Source: an uncultured Alphaproteobacteria bacterium | GTDB lineage: Bacteria; Pseudomonadota; Alphaproteobacteria; Rhodobacterales; Rhodobacteraceae | Reading direction: 5' to 3' | Length of the DNA stretch: 64,000 nt | NCBI GenBank assembly: GCA_902611475.1 | Contig: CACLZW010000001.1 | Coordinates: 44,807 to 108,806, forward strand | In this document: positions 1 through 9,212 of the stretch, piece by piece | Numbering within the stretch: the first letter of the stretch is position 1 | Layout of the letters: the number at the start of each line of letters is the position of its first letter | Translations under genes and position numbers: made by a program | The notes under the pieces: generated by a model | What the model saw: the letters and a program-made list of their open reading frames with translations, nothing else | Told to the model about the DNA's origin: nothing | The model's database searches: none

Positions 1-488
1 TATACATCCATTATGGAAACTTTTTGCATCATAACATCACCAACCCAATCTAAATCTTGAACCTGATCGACTTGCCAGCCTGGAGGAGGGAGGCCTTTTG
101 CTCCTGATCTCATTGAAAACAAAAAAGCTCTAAAGTTGGTAACAATATATTTTTCAGTTCCTGTGGGTGTTCTTTCACCTTTAAACTCCGACGAAAATAT
201 TCCCGACAACTTTCTAGCCGAACCATCATCTTTAGACTTTATTTTCTTATGAATATATCCCCGAATTATCTCTTCCGCCGCGCTTCCTGCATCAACTTCT
301 ACAAGTGATGCAAGCATTTTTTCTGCACATACTTGTATAAAATCAGGTGATATTTCGGAATAGTGTTCATCTATTGCAACCGAATACTTTTTGACGATTG
401 TGTTTATAGGGGCTGAGTAAAGAAGGGTTTCCCTAGCGGCGTTTGCACAAAAAATGCAGAGTATCCAGCCTGGGCAGTGTAAAGCCAT
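1..488 (-). CDS. Hypothetical protein, C-terminus cut by window edge
   Basis: An open frame runs on the minus strand from an ATG at 488 through the left edge, giving at least 162 residues; it is missing from the ORF track because its stop lies outside the window. The N-terminus is rich in Cys (CPGWILCIFC) and is followed by a soluble-looking acidic and basic mixed segment. I recognise no family. The reading frame is uninterrupted and its codon use resembles its neighbours, so it is probably a real gene. A 105-base gap separates it from the SCO1-like gene upstream of it on the same strand. Confidence 0.6.
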   Translation of the reverse strand, partial: MALHCPGWILCIFCANAARETLLYSAPINTIVKKYSVAIDEHYSEISPDFIQVCAEKMLASLVEVDAGSAAEEIIRGYIHKKIKSKDDGSARKLSGIFSSEFKGERTPTGTEKYIVTNFRAFLFSMRSGAKGLPPPGWQVDQVQDLDWVGDVMMQKVSIMDV

Positions 489-593
489 TTATGTATTATC
501 CTTACCTCAGTAATTGTTAAAGACATTGTTAGCATATTTTTCTAAACATGAAAAATAAAAACCGATCTAACCTTTGCAATTTATAAGCAAAAT

Positions 594-1208
594 TTAATAA
601 AAACATTTAATTTTTTCAGAGATTTTTTCAGGAGATTCTCTTCTATTAAAATAAGATAAGACTTCTCCATCCTTATTCACAAGATAAGAGAAAGTTGAGT
701 GATCAACTAAATAGGATTGATCTTCGTTATCTACCTTATTTGATTTTCCAAAAACACCATACGCCTTCTTGAGGGCTTCTATTTGTTCATTTGAACCAGT
801 TAAAGCAATCATTGATTTATGAATATACTCTGAAAAATCTTTCAATCGCTCTGTTGTATCTCTAGATGGATCAAGGGTGATAAATACTAAGTTAATATCC
901 AATTGCTGTTCATCCATAATATCTTTTACGTAGGCATTTCTTTCTAAATCATAGGGACAGATATCAGGACAATAGCTATACCCGAAGTATAATAATGAAA
1001 GGGAAGCATTTTGTTTTTCCAAAGAGAAAGTAGTTTCATTCTGATCAATTAAATCTATTGGTCCCCCTAATCCACTAACAAAATTGGTTGATTTATTACA
1101 GGTTCCAGATTCTGATATATGCGTGTAGATGTTATAGGAAAAAGAAAATATTATTACGATGCCAGAAAACAGTAATAAATAAAAAAATTTACGATCTTGG
1201 GATAACAT
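594..1208 (-). CDS. SCO1/SenC family copper chaperone
   Basis: This is a 204-residue thioredoxin-fold protein anchored by one N-terminal membrane segment (about residues 8-28), so the active domain faces the periplasm. The copper site is visible as C80 and C84 in YCPDICP plus H170 in VDHSTFSYLV. SCO proteins deliver copper to, or reduce, the CuA site of cytochrome c oxidase; that role is family knowledge. No cytochrome oxidase gene is nearby, so the partner enzyme must be encoded elsewhere. Length and motif spacing are normal for the family. Confidence 0.9.
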   Translation of the reverse strand: MLSQDRKFFYLLLFSGIVIIFSFSYNIYTHISESGTCNKSTNFVSGLGGPIDLIDQNETTFSLEKQNASLSLLYFGYSYCPDICPYDLERNAYVKDIMDEQQLDINLVFITLDPSRDTTERLKDFSEYIHKSMIALTGSNEQIEALKKAYGVFGKSNKVDNEDQSYLVDHSTFSYLVNKDGEVLSYFNRRESPEKISEKIKCFY

Positions 1209-1458
1209 TTACTGATGCCCTTGGTAAACTATTTTTAATTTCATCAGAATTAGTTAAAATTACTTGTAACTCAGGATACTGAAAATCACTAAATATCATT
1301 CTTTTTTACTTTGCCTGACGCGTTAGATAATGAAAGTTTGTATGTCTTCAAAATCTATAAATGTCAAATAGAATTGCACCAAACACAGAAAACCAATAAA
1401 AGATAAAACAAAAATAGAGTTCGACAAATTGAAGCGGGATGAAGGAGATTTTTATATA

Positions 1459-2100
1459 ATGGTTAAAGAGCTGGTAAATGGGTTTAAAAATTTTCGAGAG
1501 TCCTATTTTGAAAAAAGGAGTCAAGTTCTTCAACAGCTAGCTAAAAAAGGCCAGTCACCCGAAACGATGGTCATTTGCTGTTCTGACTCCCGTGTAGAAC
1601 CATCTATTCTGTTTGGTACCGGGCCAGGTGACTTATTTGTTGTCAGAAATGTAGCAAATCTAGTGCCTCCATTCACATCAAAAGATAATGTAAGCATCGG
1701 CTCAGCATTAGAATACGCTGTAAAGATTTTAAGGGTCAAAGATATTATTGTGATGGGGCATGCCCACTGCGGAGGCGTTGCAGCCCTATGTAAAAGCATT
1801 AATAATGATAAAGAAGGAGAGGCTAAAGATAATCCGACCGATTTAATTAAAAGTTGGGTTGATATTGCAAAACCGGCTTTATCAAAAATAGACTTTGATC
1901 ACAACGACGCAAATATTGAAGTTAATTCAGAGAGGGCGGTGGTGCTATATTCCTATAATAACTTGCTTACTTACCCTTGGCTAAAAGATGCGGTGAGTAG
2001 AAATTCTTTAAAAATCCATGCATGGTGGCTAGATTTCAAATCAGTAATGTTATGGAAAAAGGCTCAAGGGTCTGACTCTTTTATACCCATGGAGTTTTGA
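1459..2100 (+). CDS. Beta-class carbonic anhydrase
   Basis: Catalyses reversible hydration of CO2 to bicarbonate in the cytoplasm. The zinc and catalytic set of the beta class is present: C41-x-D43-x-R45 in CCSDSR, then H101-x2-C104 in HAHCGG. The track starts at a TTG at 1429, but the ATG at 1459 has a GAAGGAGA ribosome site 9-10 bases upstream and gives a 213-residue protein of usual length, so I use that start. The next gene begins within a few bases of the stop, suggesting co-transcription. A SulP anion transporter elsewhere in the window (53085) could supply bicarbonate, but no link is shown. Confidence 0.92.
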   Translation: MVKELVNGFKNFRESYFEKRSQVLQQLAKKGQSPETMVICCSDSRVEPSILFGTGPGDLFVVRNVANLVPPFTSKDNVSIGSALEYAVKILRVKDIIVMGHAHCGGVAALCKSINNDKEGEAKDNPTDLIKSWVDIAKPALSKIDFDHNDANIEVNSERAVVLYSYNNLLTYPWLKDAVSRNSLKIHAWWLDFKSVMLWKKAQGSDSFIPMEF

Positions 2101-2105
2101 CTTTA

Positions 2106-2705
2106 ATGAGCGTTGATCAAAAAACTTTAGATGTATATGACAAGTGCATTTCGGAATATGAAAAACTAATATCAAAAGAGCTGAAAGATGCAAACTTAGA
2201 TATTTTTATGAAAATGATAGAAAGAGATGGAAAGGTACTTGACCTTGGTTGTGGCACCGGAACTGCATCACTCGAGCTTAAGAAAAATGGCTTTACACCT
2301 TTTCCTGTTGATGCTTCTCTCGAGATGGTAAAACTCGCAGAAACCTTATTGGATATTAAGCCAAGAAAAATATCTTTTGATGAAATAGATGAGCATGATT
2401 TTTATGATGCAATTTGGGCTAACTTTAGTTTGCTTCACATAAAAAAGAATAAATTTAGTGATATCTTGAAGCAATTATTTTTTGCACTCAAGGAAGGAGG
2501 AATTCTATTTTTCAGCCTTAAACGAGGCATGGGCGAAAGTCGTGACAAGTTAGGTAGGTTTTATAGCTACTATGAAAAGAGTGAGGTAGAAAAACTTCTT
2601 GAAAAAGCACGCTTTCGAACTAGATCTTTCACCGAAGGTGCTAGTATTGGTTTGGCTGGCGAGAAAGAAAATTGGATGGGTTTTTTTTGCGAAAAGATAA
2701 GATGA
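2106..2705 (+). CDS. Class I SAM-dependent methyltransferase
   Basis: A 199-residue protein with the SAM-binding motif I VLDLGCGTGTASLEL, an acidic residue at the end of the next strand (FPVDAS), and the DAIWANFSLLHI region typical of motif IV. The substrate cannot be read from the sequence. The track start is a TTG at 2097 overlapping the carbonic anhydrase stop; the ATG at 2106 with GGAG 12 bases upstream is preferred. The stop overlaps the start of the following lipoprotein gene by four bases (ATGA), so the two are probably translated together. Confidence 0.8.
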   Translation: MSVDQKTLDVYDKCISEYEKLISKELKDANLDIFMKMIERDGKVLDLGCGTGTASLELKKNGFTPFPVDASLEMVKLAETLLDIKPRKISFDEIDEHDFYDAIWANFSLLHIKKNKFSDILKQLFFALKEGGILFFSLKRGMGESRDKLGRFYSYYEKSEVEKLLEKARFRTRSFTEGASIGLAGEKENWMGFFCEKIR

Positions 2706-2995
2706 CTAAAGTTGCCATATTGTTACAACTTGCAATGATATTGTTTATTGGAATGGTAGGCTGTATGAGCAACGAAGAATATAATGCACAATTAGAAAAC
2801 ACTTTTTCGGCCGAATGCCAGAGAGCGGGCTTTCAATTAGATACGAACGCGCACAAATTGTGTATGGAAAACAAAAGAGACTTAAATAAATTAGACCAAC
2901 GAAACAGGCTTAATTCGTCATTAAATGCTTCTACCGCTCTGCCGACTACTTCCGGAAGTAACTTCTCTTTTTCTTACACTGTTAAGCTAAAATAA
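2702..2995 (+). CDS. Small lipoprotein with paired cysteines
   Basis: The protein is 97 residues. It has a lipoprotein signal peptide ending in GMVGC, so the mature protein should be lipid-anchored. The mature part has two further cysteines in ECQRAGF...HKLC, about 15 residues apart, and a low-complexity Ser/Thr tail. The track start at 2672 lies inside the methyltransferase; the ATG at 2702 overlaps that gene's stop by four bases and places the signal peptide correctly. Function unknown. The same kind of C-x14/15-LC pair occurs in the small lipoprotein at 33177. Confidence 0.7.
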   Translation: MTKVAILLQLAMILFIGMVGCMSNEEYNAQLENTFSAECQRAGFQLDTNAHKLCMENKRDLNKLDQRNRLNSSLNASTALPTTSGSNFSFSYTVKLK

Positions 2996-3060
2996 GCGTT
3001 TTTGAATAGATTATCGTTGCATTAATCGTATAATCGGGCATTAAGCACTACTGGCCATAA

Positions 3061-4008
3061 ATGAGAGCAAACAACAATCAAATAGGAATGATTTTCATAG
3101 TTATTGGTATGCTAATTTACAGCTTTCATGATTTAGCTGTCAAAATGATAGCTAGTGAAACAACTATATTTCAGCTCTTTATAACGCGAGCATTTGTTGG
3201 TGTAATGGTAACTTTGACTTGCCTAAAGTGTCTAAATTATAAAATTGGATTAATCCCAGTTTATCCCAAGTTAACGTTAATCAGGTGTGTGTTAATGCAT
3301 TTTGGGTTCTTTATATTCTTTATAAGTTTAGAAAAATTATCACTTTCCACAGTGACGGCTCTATTCTTTGCTGCTCCGTTTTTCATTACTATTTTATCTG
3401 CATTGGTTTTATCAGAGAGAATAGGCCTTATTAGAGTTTTGATCATAGTTCTTGGTTTCATTGGGGTATTTCTTATAGTGAAGCCTTTTAAGGAATCTGA
3501 ATTCAGCTTTTTTATGTTAGCTCCTCTATTCACTGCGTTTTCTTACGCTATTGCAATGGTAATTTCTAAATATACCAAAGAGAATGAAAATGCATTTCTT
3601 CAAGCATTTCAGCAGTATTCTGTCAGTCTTCTTCTTTCAATAATTACTTATACTATTATTTTAGTGTTTCCATTAGACATGATAGATAAAGAGGAGTGGA
3701 GATTTATATTTGGTTCGATAAAATTTGATAACTATAATATTTTAATTTCAATGGCTATATTATCAATTTTTGGGACCCTCGGTATGACCTCATTGATACA
3801 TGCTTACCAAGTTGGGTCTCCAATTACCAATGGGCCGACGGAGTATGTTTTGTTAATTTTAGCTATAATAAATGGATATTTCTTTTTTGGTAATATTCCA
3901 GATTACTTATCTTTAGCAGGAATTATTTTAATAATACTTGGAGGATGGGCTTTATTTTTTCGGGAACATAAACGAAATAAACTAGGCACTCAAGTTCCCC
4001 CTACGTAA
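3061..4008 (+). CDS. EamA/DMT family permease
   Basis: A 315-residue integral membrane protein with about ten hydrophobic segments arranged as two repeated EamA halves, typical of drug/metabolite transporters. The first half carries the familiar SALVLSERIGLIRVLIIVLGFIGVFL stretch after helix 4. Substrate is unknown; family members move amino acids, nucleotides or small organics across the inner membrane. It is one of three full-length EamA proteins in this window (also 6519 and 16872). It has its own ATG at 3061 after a 65-base gap. Confidence 0.85.
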   Translation: MRANNNQIGMIFIVIGMLIYSFHDLAVKMIASETTIFQLFITRAFVGVMVTLTCLKCLNYKIGLIPVYPKLTLIRCVLMHFGFFIFFISLEKLSLSTVTALFFAAPFFITILSALVLSERIGLIRVLIIVLGFIGVFLIVKPFKESEFSFFMLAPLFTAFSYAIAMVISKYTKENENAFLQAFQQYSVSLLLSIITYTIILVFPLDMIDKEEWRFIFGSIKFDNYNILISMAILSIFGTLGMTSLIHAYQVGSPITNGPTEYVLLILAIINGYFFFGNIPDYLSLAGIILIILGGWALFFREHKRNKLGTQVPPT

Positions 4009-4073
4009 ACTTCTTGACTTATGTAAATATAAATACAACAATATTCACGTTTGCATTTTTATGGACTTCCAAA

Positions 4074-4451
4074 ATGGATTTAAATGCTGTTGAACAATTA
4101 AAAAAAGTGCTTTCTTCCATAAATATCGAAAAAGACCAGATTATCTATGAAGAGGGCGAGCCTCTCGGTGATGGGTATATTTTGTCTCTAGGCAAAGTCC
4201 AGCTCTTTAAGAATACTAACAATGGAAAACTAGCCGAAAGACAAACTATTAATTCTATGCAGGTCTTTGGGGTTTGGAATTCTATATTAGGAAATAACGT
4301 ACGACTATTTACCGCTAAGGCTTTGGAAAAGTCATCCGCGTTAATCATACCAAAAGCTACTCTGGATAAGAAATTGTTAACACTTGACCCTTTTCTTAGG
4401 CTGCTATTTAGACAAGCACTTACTCATAACCAAAATTTTGGTTCGCCATGA
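4074..4451 (+). CDS. Cyclic-nucleotide-binding-domain-like protein without HTH
   Basis: A short protein (125 residues from the ATG at 4074; the track uses a TTG at 4014) that resembles the CRP/FNR sensor fold: an EEGEPLGDGYILSLGKVQLFK stretch matches the beta-roll of the cNMP-binding domain, and F-x-V-W-N follows where a PBC would lie. There is no C-terminal helix-turn-helix, so it is not a DNA-binding regulator by itself. The phosphate-binding Arg-Ser pair is not evident, so ligand binding is doubtful. The start is uncertain because neither candidate has a strong ribosome site. Confidence 0.6.
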   Translation: MDLNAVEQLKKVLSSINIEKDQIIYEEGEPLGDGYILSLGKVQLFKNTNNGKLAERQTINSMQVFGVWNSILGNNVRLFTAKALEKSSALIIPKATLDKKLLTLDPFLRLLFRQALTHNQNFGSP

Positions 4452-4466
4452 CTTATGTTTAAATAT

Positions 4467-5654
4467 TCAGCCTGTTTTTAGTCTAAAAAATCCAAATTGA
4501 CGAGAAAAGAATATCAAACCTAAGACCGGTCCAGGCAATAAGATCCATACAAAATACAGACCAAGAGATTCATGAAACTGAGTGGTAAGAAAAATAGTTA
4601 TCATACTGATCGAGAAGCCAACACAATTCTGAGTAGTTAAAGCGGTTCCAACTAAATGTTGTGGGCAAACACTTGCGGAAATTGCCGAAAATTGAGGCGA
4701 GTCAGAAATAACAAAAAATCCCCATAGCATCAGTAAACATAGATCAAGAAAAAAGCTAATATTGCCCAGCAGTGGATAAATTAAGCAGATGGAAAGACTA
4801 AAGGCTAGCGATAGTGAGGCAACTCTGCTGCTATTTAAAGATTTTGCTAAAATTCCACCCAAGACACAACTTATAAAACCTAAGCTAATAATTAAGAAGC
4901 TTAATAATGAAACAAGAAACTCTTTGTTATGAATTTGATGCTGTGACACCGATATTGCTATTAGAATCGGAACACAAGTCCAGAAAGCATATAACTCCCA
5001 CATATGTCCAAAGTAGCCAACTGCAGAAGCTATATATTTTCTGTTTTTTAACAGTTCGCTGAATTGGTCTAGTAGTCGAAAAGAAGGTTTTTTGCTTATT
5101 ACTAAATGAGGTCCGTCACCCATGAGATATATTGTAATTCCTGCAATGTAGCATAGCCCAGAAGTAAGTATAACGGTATATTGCCAATCAAATGAAATAC
5201 CTAAAGCTCTTATAAGATAGGGTAAAGATGAACCAAGGACTAACATGCCTACAAGAAGCCCTAACGTGTTGGGCGCCTTTTGAGGGTTCCAACTAATAAT
5301 GAGTTTCATGCCAATTGGGTATATTCCTGCTAGCGCCACCCCAACAACTAATCGAGAAAAAATAACAAAGGTAAAAGAAATTTCTTCAAATATGATTAAA
5401 GCATTGGATGTTGCCCCCAAGAAACAGCAAAGCATTACAATTCGTGATGGTTTAAACTTGTCTGCAAATCCAGTTACTGAAAAGAGTAGTGTGCCAACAA
5501 TAAAACCAAATTGAACAGAATTTGTTAACAAACCGAGATCACTAGTAGAAAGCAACCATATTCGTTCAATCTGTTTCAATACACCGTTGGTGCTGAACCA
5601 TAACGAAGTACCAAACATTTGGGCTACAACTATTAGTAAAATAGGATTATTCAT
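4467..5654 (-). CDS. Major facilitator superfamily transporter
   Basis: A 395-residue protein with about twelve hydrophobic segments and the MFS-type loop GFADKFKPSRIVML between helices 2 and 3. The first helix region (VVAQMFGTSLWFSTNGVL) resembles MFS proteins annotated as cyanate or nitrate-type permeases, but substrate is not readable. Its start overlaps the stop of the enoyl-CoA hydratase-like gene by eight bases, so the two form one minus-strand transcription unit. It may carry a carboxylic acid related to that enzyme; this is inference only. Confidence 0.8.
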   Translation of the reverse strand: MNNPILLIVVAQMFGTSLWFSTNGVLKQIERIWLLSTSDLGLLTNSVQFGFIVGTLLFSVTGFADKFKPSRIVMLCCFLGATSNALIIFEEISFTFVIFSRLVVGVALAGIYPIGMKLIISWNPQKAPNTLGLLVGMLVLGSSLPYLIRALGISFDWQYTVILTSGLCYIAGITIYLMGDGPHLVISKKPSFRLLDQFSELLKNRKYIASAVGYFGHMWELYAFWTCVPILIAISVSQHQIHNKEFLVSLLSFLIISLGFISCVLGGILAKSLNSSRVASLSLAFSLSICLIYPLLGNISFFLDLCLLMLWGFFVISDSPQFSAISASVCPQHLVGTALTTQNCVGFSISMITIFLTTQFHESLGLYFVWILLPGPVLGLIFFSRQFGFFRLKTG

Positions 5655-6465
5655 CTATCGAAAAACGTTTGTCTCTAAACTTTATAGCTTCTCGCATTCC
5701 TTCTTTTCTCGCTATTTCCATAAAATTTTTTTTGTCTGGCGATCCCTGGGATTCTATCTGGTAATCTATCTCAAGATTATTTTTCAAAGATTCATGAATT
5801 CCTGCAGTCTCAAAACTTTGGTTAATAGCCTTTTTCGTTCTTTTGACTAAGGTGGGATCAATAACTGAGATGTGTTTCGCAATTTGCAACGACCTTTCCA
5901 ATACCTGATCATTTTCGGTTATCTCGGTAACAATTCCTAATTCTAGAGCTGTTGATGCTGATATATCGTCTTTCCCTAATAGAATTATTGCTTTTGCTGC
6001 TTTCATGCCGATTACCCAGGGCAATAGCATTGTAACAATTCCCGCTCCGAACTTTAGTTCAGGCTCACCGAAAAAGGAGTCTTTCGAACAAATTGTAAAA
6101 TCACAAGCGAGAGATAGTTCAAATGCGCCGGCCAAACACGCTCCCTTTACTACCGCTATTGTTGGCTTTGGGCTATTCCAAAAACGCATGATAGTTCGAT
6201 GGTCTAATTCAAGGATTGGCTTCCATTCCTTACCTTCAGGGGCTTTTTCCATTTGATCTTTCAAATCAAATCCGGAAGAAAAGGTATCGCCTTGACCGGT
6301 AATTAATATAACCCGAACCTTTTCATCACTTTCTGCTCTGTCTAGTAAAATATTAATCTGTTCTAAAGTTTCTGCATCAAGAGCATTGCGTCTTTCTGGT
6401 CTATTTATAGTAAGTATGGCTATGTTGCCACTAACTGAATAAAGAATTTTATTAGAATTTTTCAT
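5647..6465 (-). CDS. Enoyl-CoA hydratase/isomerase family (crotonase fold)
   Basis: A 272-residue crotonase-superfamily enzyme acting on acyl-CoA thioesters in the cytoplasm. The N-terminal INRPERRNALDAETL motif, the oxyanion segment KGACLAGAFELSLACD and FFGEPELKFG are all present. Both glutamates used by hydratases appear to be kept (FELSLACD and GEPEL), which favours hydratase chemistry, although isomerase or other crotonase activity cannot be excluded. It is followed directly by an MFS transporter with an eight-base overlap. Confidence 0.85.
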   Translation of the reverse strand: MKNSNKILYSVSGNIAILTINRPERRNALDAETLEQINILLDRAESDEKVRVILITGQGDTFSSGFDLKDQMEKAPEGKEWKPILELDHRTIMRFWNSPKPTIAVVKGACLAGAFELSLACDFTICSKDSFFGEPELKFGAGIVTMLLPWVIGMKAAKAIILLGKDDISASTALELGIVTEITENDQVLERSLQIAKHISVIDPTLVKRTKKAINQSFETAGIHESLKNNLEIDYQIESQGSPDKKNFMEIARKEGMREAIKFRDKRFSIDE

Positions 6466-6518
6466 TAAGTAATCATAACCCTTCTTAATAATAAAAGCGA
6501 TGTTGACTCATACAAAGA

Positions 6519-7400
6519 TTAGTTTTTGGCTGTCAGACTTCTTAAATCCTTATTCTGATTGGCAGAGGAGGTGTAAGTTACATACAATGATGATAGTATT
6601 ATCAATGCAGCGCCTAAAGTGAACCATAAGCTAATTGTCTCTCCAAAGAAAATAAATCCTATACCGGATGCCCAAACTATTTGGACATAGGAGATAGGTT
6701 GAGTAATTGTAATAGGAGCCAGCTTTAAGGCAATTGTCATTGTGAAATGTCCGGCAGTTGCAAACAAAGCTACAATACCCAAAAATAATACTTCTTGAAG
6801 GCTTGGAGTTACCCAAAAAGCTATTGCAAATGGAGCTAATGTAAGGGTCACAATGAAATTCAGTGCAACAAGAATTTCCAAAGTGCTCTCAGTTTTTGAT
6901 AATTTTTTTGCCAATATATATGATGCAGCAAAAAACAGTGTAGCTATTATCATCGACAATTGACCTGTCGCTATACCACTAGTTGTAGGTCTTATGATTA
7001 TAATCATTCCGATCATACAAATAGCTAATGCACCAATAATACTAGTAGAAAGGGTTTCCTTTAAAAAAATAAATGCAGCTATTGAAACAAAAATTGGAGT
7101 TATATAGCCTATTGCCGTAACCTCAGAGACTGGGATTCTTGCCATTGCAAAAAACCAAAGAATAACTCCAAAACCGTGAGCTAAACCTCTAGACCAATAA
7201 ACCCGTCTATTGCTTCTATTTCGTTCAAAAATGAACATTCTTACTATTAATGGAATAAAGAATATTGTACTAATTATGTATCGAATAAATGCAGCTACAG
7301 GTGCAGGAATATCACTGCCAATATACCTTACTATGCCCGTAACAATTGCAAAAAGCAGTGTAGTAACCACCATCCAAAAAATTGCCTGTAGATTTTTCAT
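6519..7400 (-). CDS. EamA/DMT family permease
   Basis: A 293-residue membrane protein with about ten helices in two EamA repeats; IPVSEVTAIGYITPIFVSI and the following FLKETLSTSIIGALAICMIG are typical of the first repeat's helices 3-5. Substrate unknown. A 54-base gap separates it from the crotonase gene downstream on the same strand. Divergently, the SRAP gene starts 70 bases from its start codon, so the intergenic 7401-7469 should hold promoters for both. Confidence 0.85.
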   Translation of the reverse strand: MKNLQAIFWMVVTTLLFAIVTGIVRYIGSDIPAPVAAFIRYIISTIFFIPLIVRMFIFERNRSNRRVYWSRGLAHGFGVILWFFAMARIPVSEVTAIGYITPIFVSIAAFIFLKETLSTSIIGALAICMIGMIIIIRPTTSGIATGQLSMIIATLFFAASYILAKKLSKTESTLEILVALNFIVTLTLAPFAIAFWVTPSLQEVLFLGIVALFATAGHFTMTIALKLAPITITQPISYVQIVWASGIGFIFFGETISLWFTLGAALIILSSLYVTYTSSANQNKDLRSLTAKN

Positions 7401-7469
7401 TTATTTTCTTTCTGCTTTGTTGTTATTCTCTTTTACACAAATGGTCAAAGATTAATATTAGGGGTGAAA

Positions 7470-8051
7470 ATGTGTGGAAGGTTTGTACTTTCAAATTTTA
7501 CTGATGTTAAAGACTTTCATAATATTTTAATTGAACCGTCTTATAATATTGCGCCCTCACACACTACATTAATTTTTAATCAGGAGATGAGGCCAGATTT
7601 TTTAGAGTGGGGCTATTCTCCCATTTGGGCAAAAAAGCCTATGAATTTAATAAATGCCAAATATGAAAGTTTGGATATTAAACCCAGTTTTAAGGATTAT
7701 GAAACCTGCGTCTTTATTGCGGATGGCTGGTTCGAATGGCAAAAGAACTCTAGCGGCGAAAAGCATCCAATATTTATTCATGCTGATAATGAAATTTTTT
7801 ATTTTGCTGGTATTAAAAATGCTTCTGGTGCAGCTATAGTCACGATTAACGCTCATCCAAGCTTGACTAATATTCACCACAGACAACCGATGTTTTTAGA
7901 TCGGCTGGAAACATCTTTTTGGCTAAAAGATAAACGAAAAGTTTCCTCATCTAGTTTATTGGAAAGAATAAAATCTTACCCAGTCAGTAAATATGTTAAC
8001 TCGCCGATAAATAATGACCAAAGATGTATTTTGGAAACCGATTTAGAGTAA
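7470..8051 (+). CDS. SRAP/HMCES-type DNA-protein crosslink protein
   Basis: A 193-residue SOS-response-associated-peptidase family protein. Family members form a thiazolidine crosslink with abasic sites in single-stranded DNA through Cys2 after removal of Met1. The sequence begins MCGRF, has YNIAPS (active Asn), the DGWFEWQ glutamate and a catalytic His in IHHRQPMFL. The track starts at a GTG six bases earlier, but the ATG at 7470 is required to expose Cys2 and has an AGGGG ribosome site. The protein is somewhat shorter than the usual 220 or so residues. Confidence 0.92.
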   Translation: MCGRFVLSNFTDVKDFHNILIEPSYNIAPSHTTLIFNQEMRPDFLEWGYSPIWAKKPMNLINAKYESLDIKPSFKDYETCVFIADGWFEWQKNSSGEKHPIFIHADNEIFYFAGIKNASGAAIVTINAHPSLTNIHHRQPMFLDRLETSFWLKDKRKVSSSSLLERIKSYPVSKYVNSPINNDQRCILETDLE

Positions 8052-8063
8052 TTAAAATCATTT

Positions 8064-9197
8064 TCATAATGTTTGTTTCAAGATTTCCGTAAATCGCTCA
8101 AAGTCGTTAGTATTGTTCCACAAGTGAGGTGTAATTCTTAAATTGCCACCTCTCTCAGAGACAAATATTTTGTTTTCTGCCAAAGTTTCAAGAATGTTTT
8201 TCGGAGCTTTATAAGGTAGTTTTGCACCTATAAAATGAGGCCCTCTATTTTCGGGTCTTGGAATTTGCAACCCCAAATCGCTTAGCTTTTTACAGAGATT
8301 TAGATTAGAGTTATAGAGAGTGTTCTGAATGTTGGGTATACCCCATTTCTGTATTTGACGGAGTGCCTCTAGCACACCGGGAATAAGAGAAAAATTTGAT
8401 CTTTGCCCCATATCATACCTGATTGCTCCAGGTTCATAATTATCCTGGTAATTAACGAGATTTGCAAAATCCTTACTGTTTTTTCTTGTTATCCAGCCTT
8501 CTTCAAGTGGCTCCCCATTATGGAATTTAGGAGAAACATAAAGAAATCCAGTTGAGTAGGGGCCAAGCATCCATTTATAATTTGCTACAATTGCAAACGC
8601 AGGATCTATTTCACTAAGGTCTATATCAAAAGCGCCCGCGGATTGGGTAAGGTCAACAACGAGCTCAGTTTTACATTCCAAGCATTTTGCTTTCACTTTT
8701 TCTAAATCTATTAATGATCCATTTGTCCATAATACATTAGCAGTTGCGCAAACGCTAAAACGTTCATCTAAAGCGTCGATTATATGATCTGTGGCTGCTT
8801 CACCATCAGGGACATTTACGGTTTTGATCTCAGCACCTTTTTGCTTAGCTATACGCCGCCACGGATAGACATTAGATGGAAACTGATCAGATAGAACAAG
8901 TATTTTTGATCCCGCTGAAATCTGTAAATTTTTTGCGGCAGTCTGAACACCATAAGAAGCAGAGGGAATAATAGCTATATTGGTTCCAACTGTATGCATA
9001 AGGTTTGAAAATAAATTTCGAGCCTCTTCAATATCATCAAAAAAATTGCTTATCTTGAGTTTCCATGGATTGGCTTTTAAACGACTTCCACTATCTATGG
9101 CAGTGACAACGCTGTTCAAAAGGGGGGACATGTATGCAGTGTTTAAATATGCGACGTCTTCAGGAATATCAAAAAGATGTCTTTGACAAGGGATCAT
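8064..9197 (-). CDS. Class V aminotransferase / cysteine-desulfurase-like enzyme
   Basis: A 377-residue PLP enzyme of aminotransferase class V. The Schiff-base lysine is in VANYKWMLGPYSTGF and the cofactor-binding Asp in VVDLTQSAGA. The usual substrate-recognition Arg is plausibly in GGNLRITPHLWN. It lies 15 bases downstream of the class III aminotransferase on the same strand and is the last gene of the long minus-strand run that starts with cofD. Reaction unknown; members include isopenicillin-N epimerase-like and kynureninase-like enzymes as well as desulfurases. No Fe-S assembly genes are nearby, which argues against an IscS role. Confidence 0.82.
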   Translation of the reverse strand: MIPCQRHLFDIPEDVAYLNTAYMSPLLNSVVTAIDSGSRLKANPWKLKISNFFDDIEEARNLFSNLMHTVGTNIAIIPSASYGVQTAAKNLQISAGSKILVLSDQFPSNVYPWRRIAKQKGAEIKTVNVPDGEAATDHIIDALDERFSVCATANVLWTNGSLIDLEKVKAKCLECKTELVVDLTQSAGAFDIDLSEIDPAFAIVANYKWMLGPYSTGFLYVSPKFHNGEPLEEGWITRKNSKDFANLVNYQDNYEPGAIRYDMGQRSNFSLIPGVLEALRQIQKWGIPNIQNTLYNSNLNLCKKLSDLGLQIPRPENRGPHFIGAKLPYKAPKNILETLAENKIFVSERGGNLRITPHLWNNTNDFERFTEILKQTL

Positions 9198-9212
9198 GTG
9201 TTCTTGTTTAAA

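Noticed and set aside
1530-1799. 89-residue minus-strand ORF over carbonic anhydrase
   Set aside because: It is a shadow of a gene with complete catalytic motifs.
4428-4443. Perfect palindrome AACCAAAATTTTGGTT
   Set aside because: It lies within the last codons of the cNMP-domain gene, has no T-run, and is readily produced by chance in AT-rich DNA.
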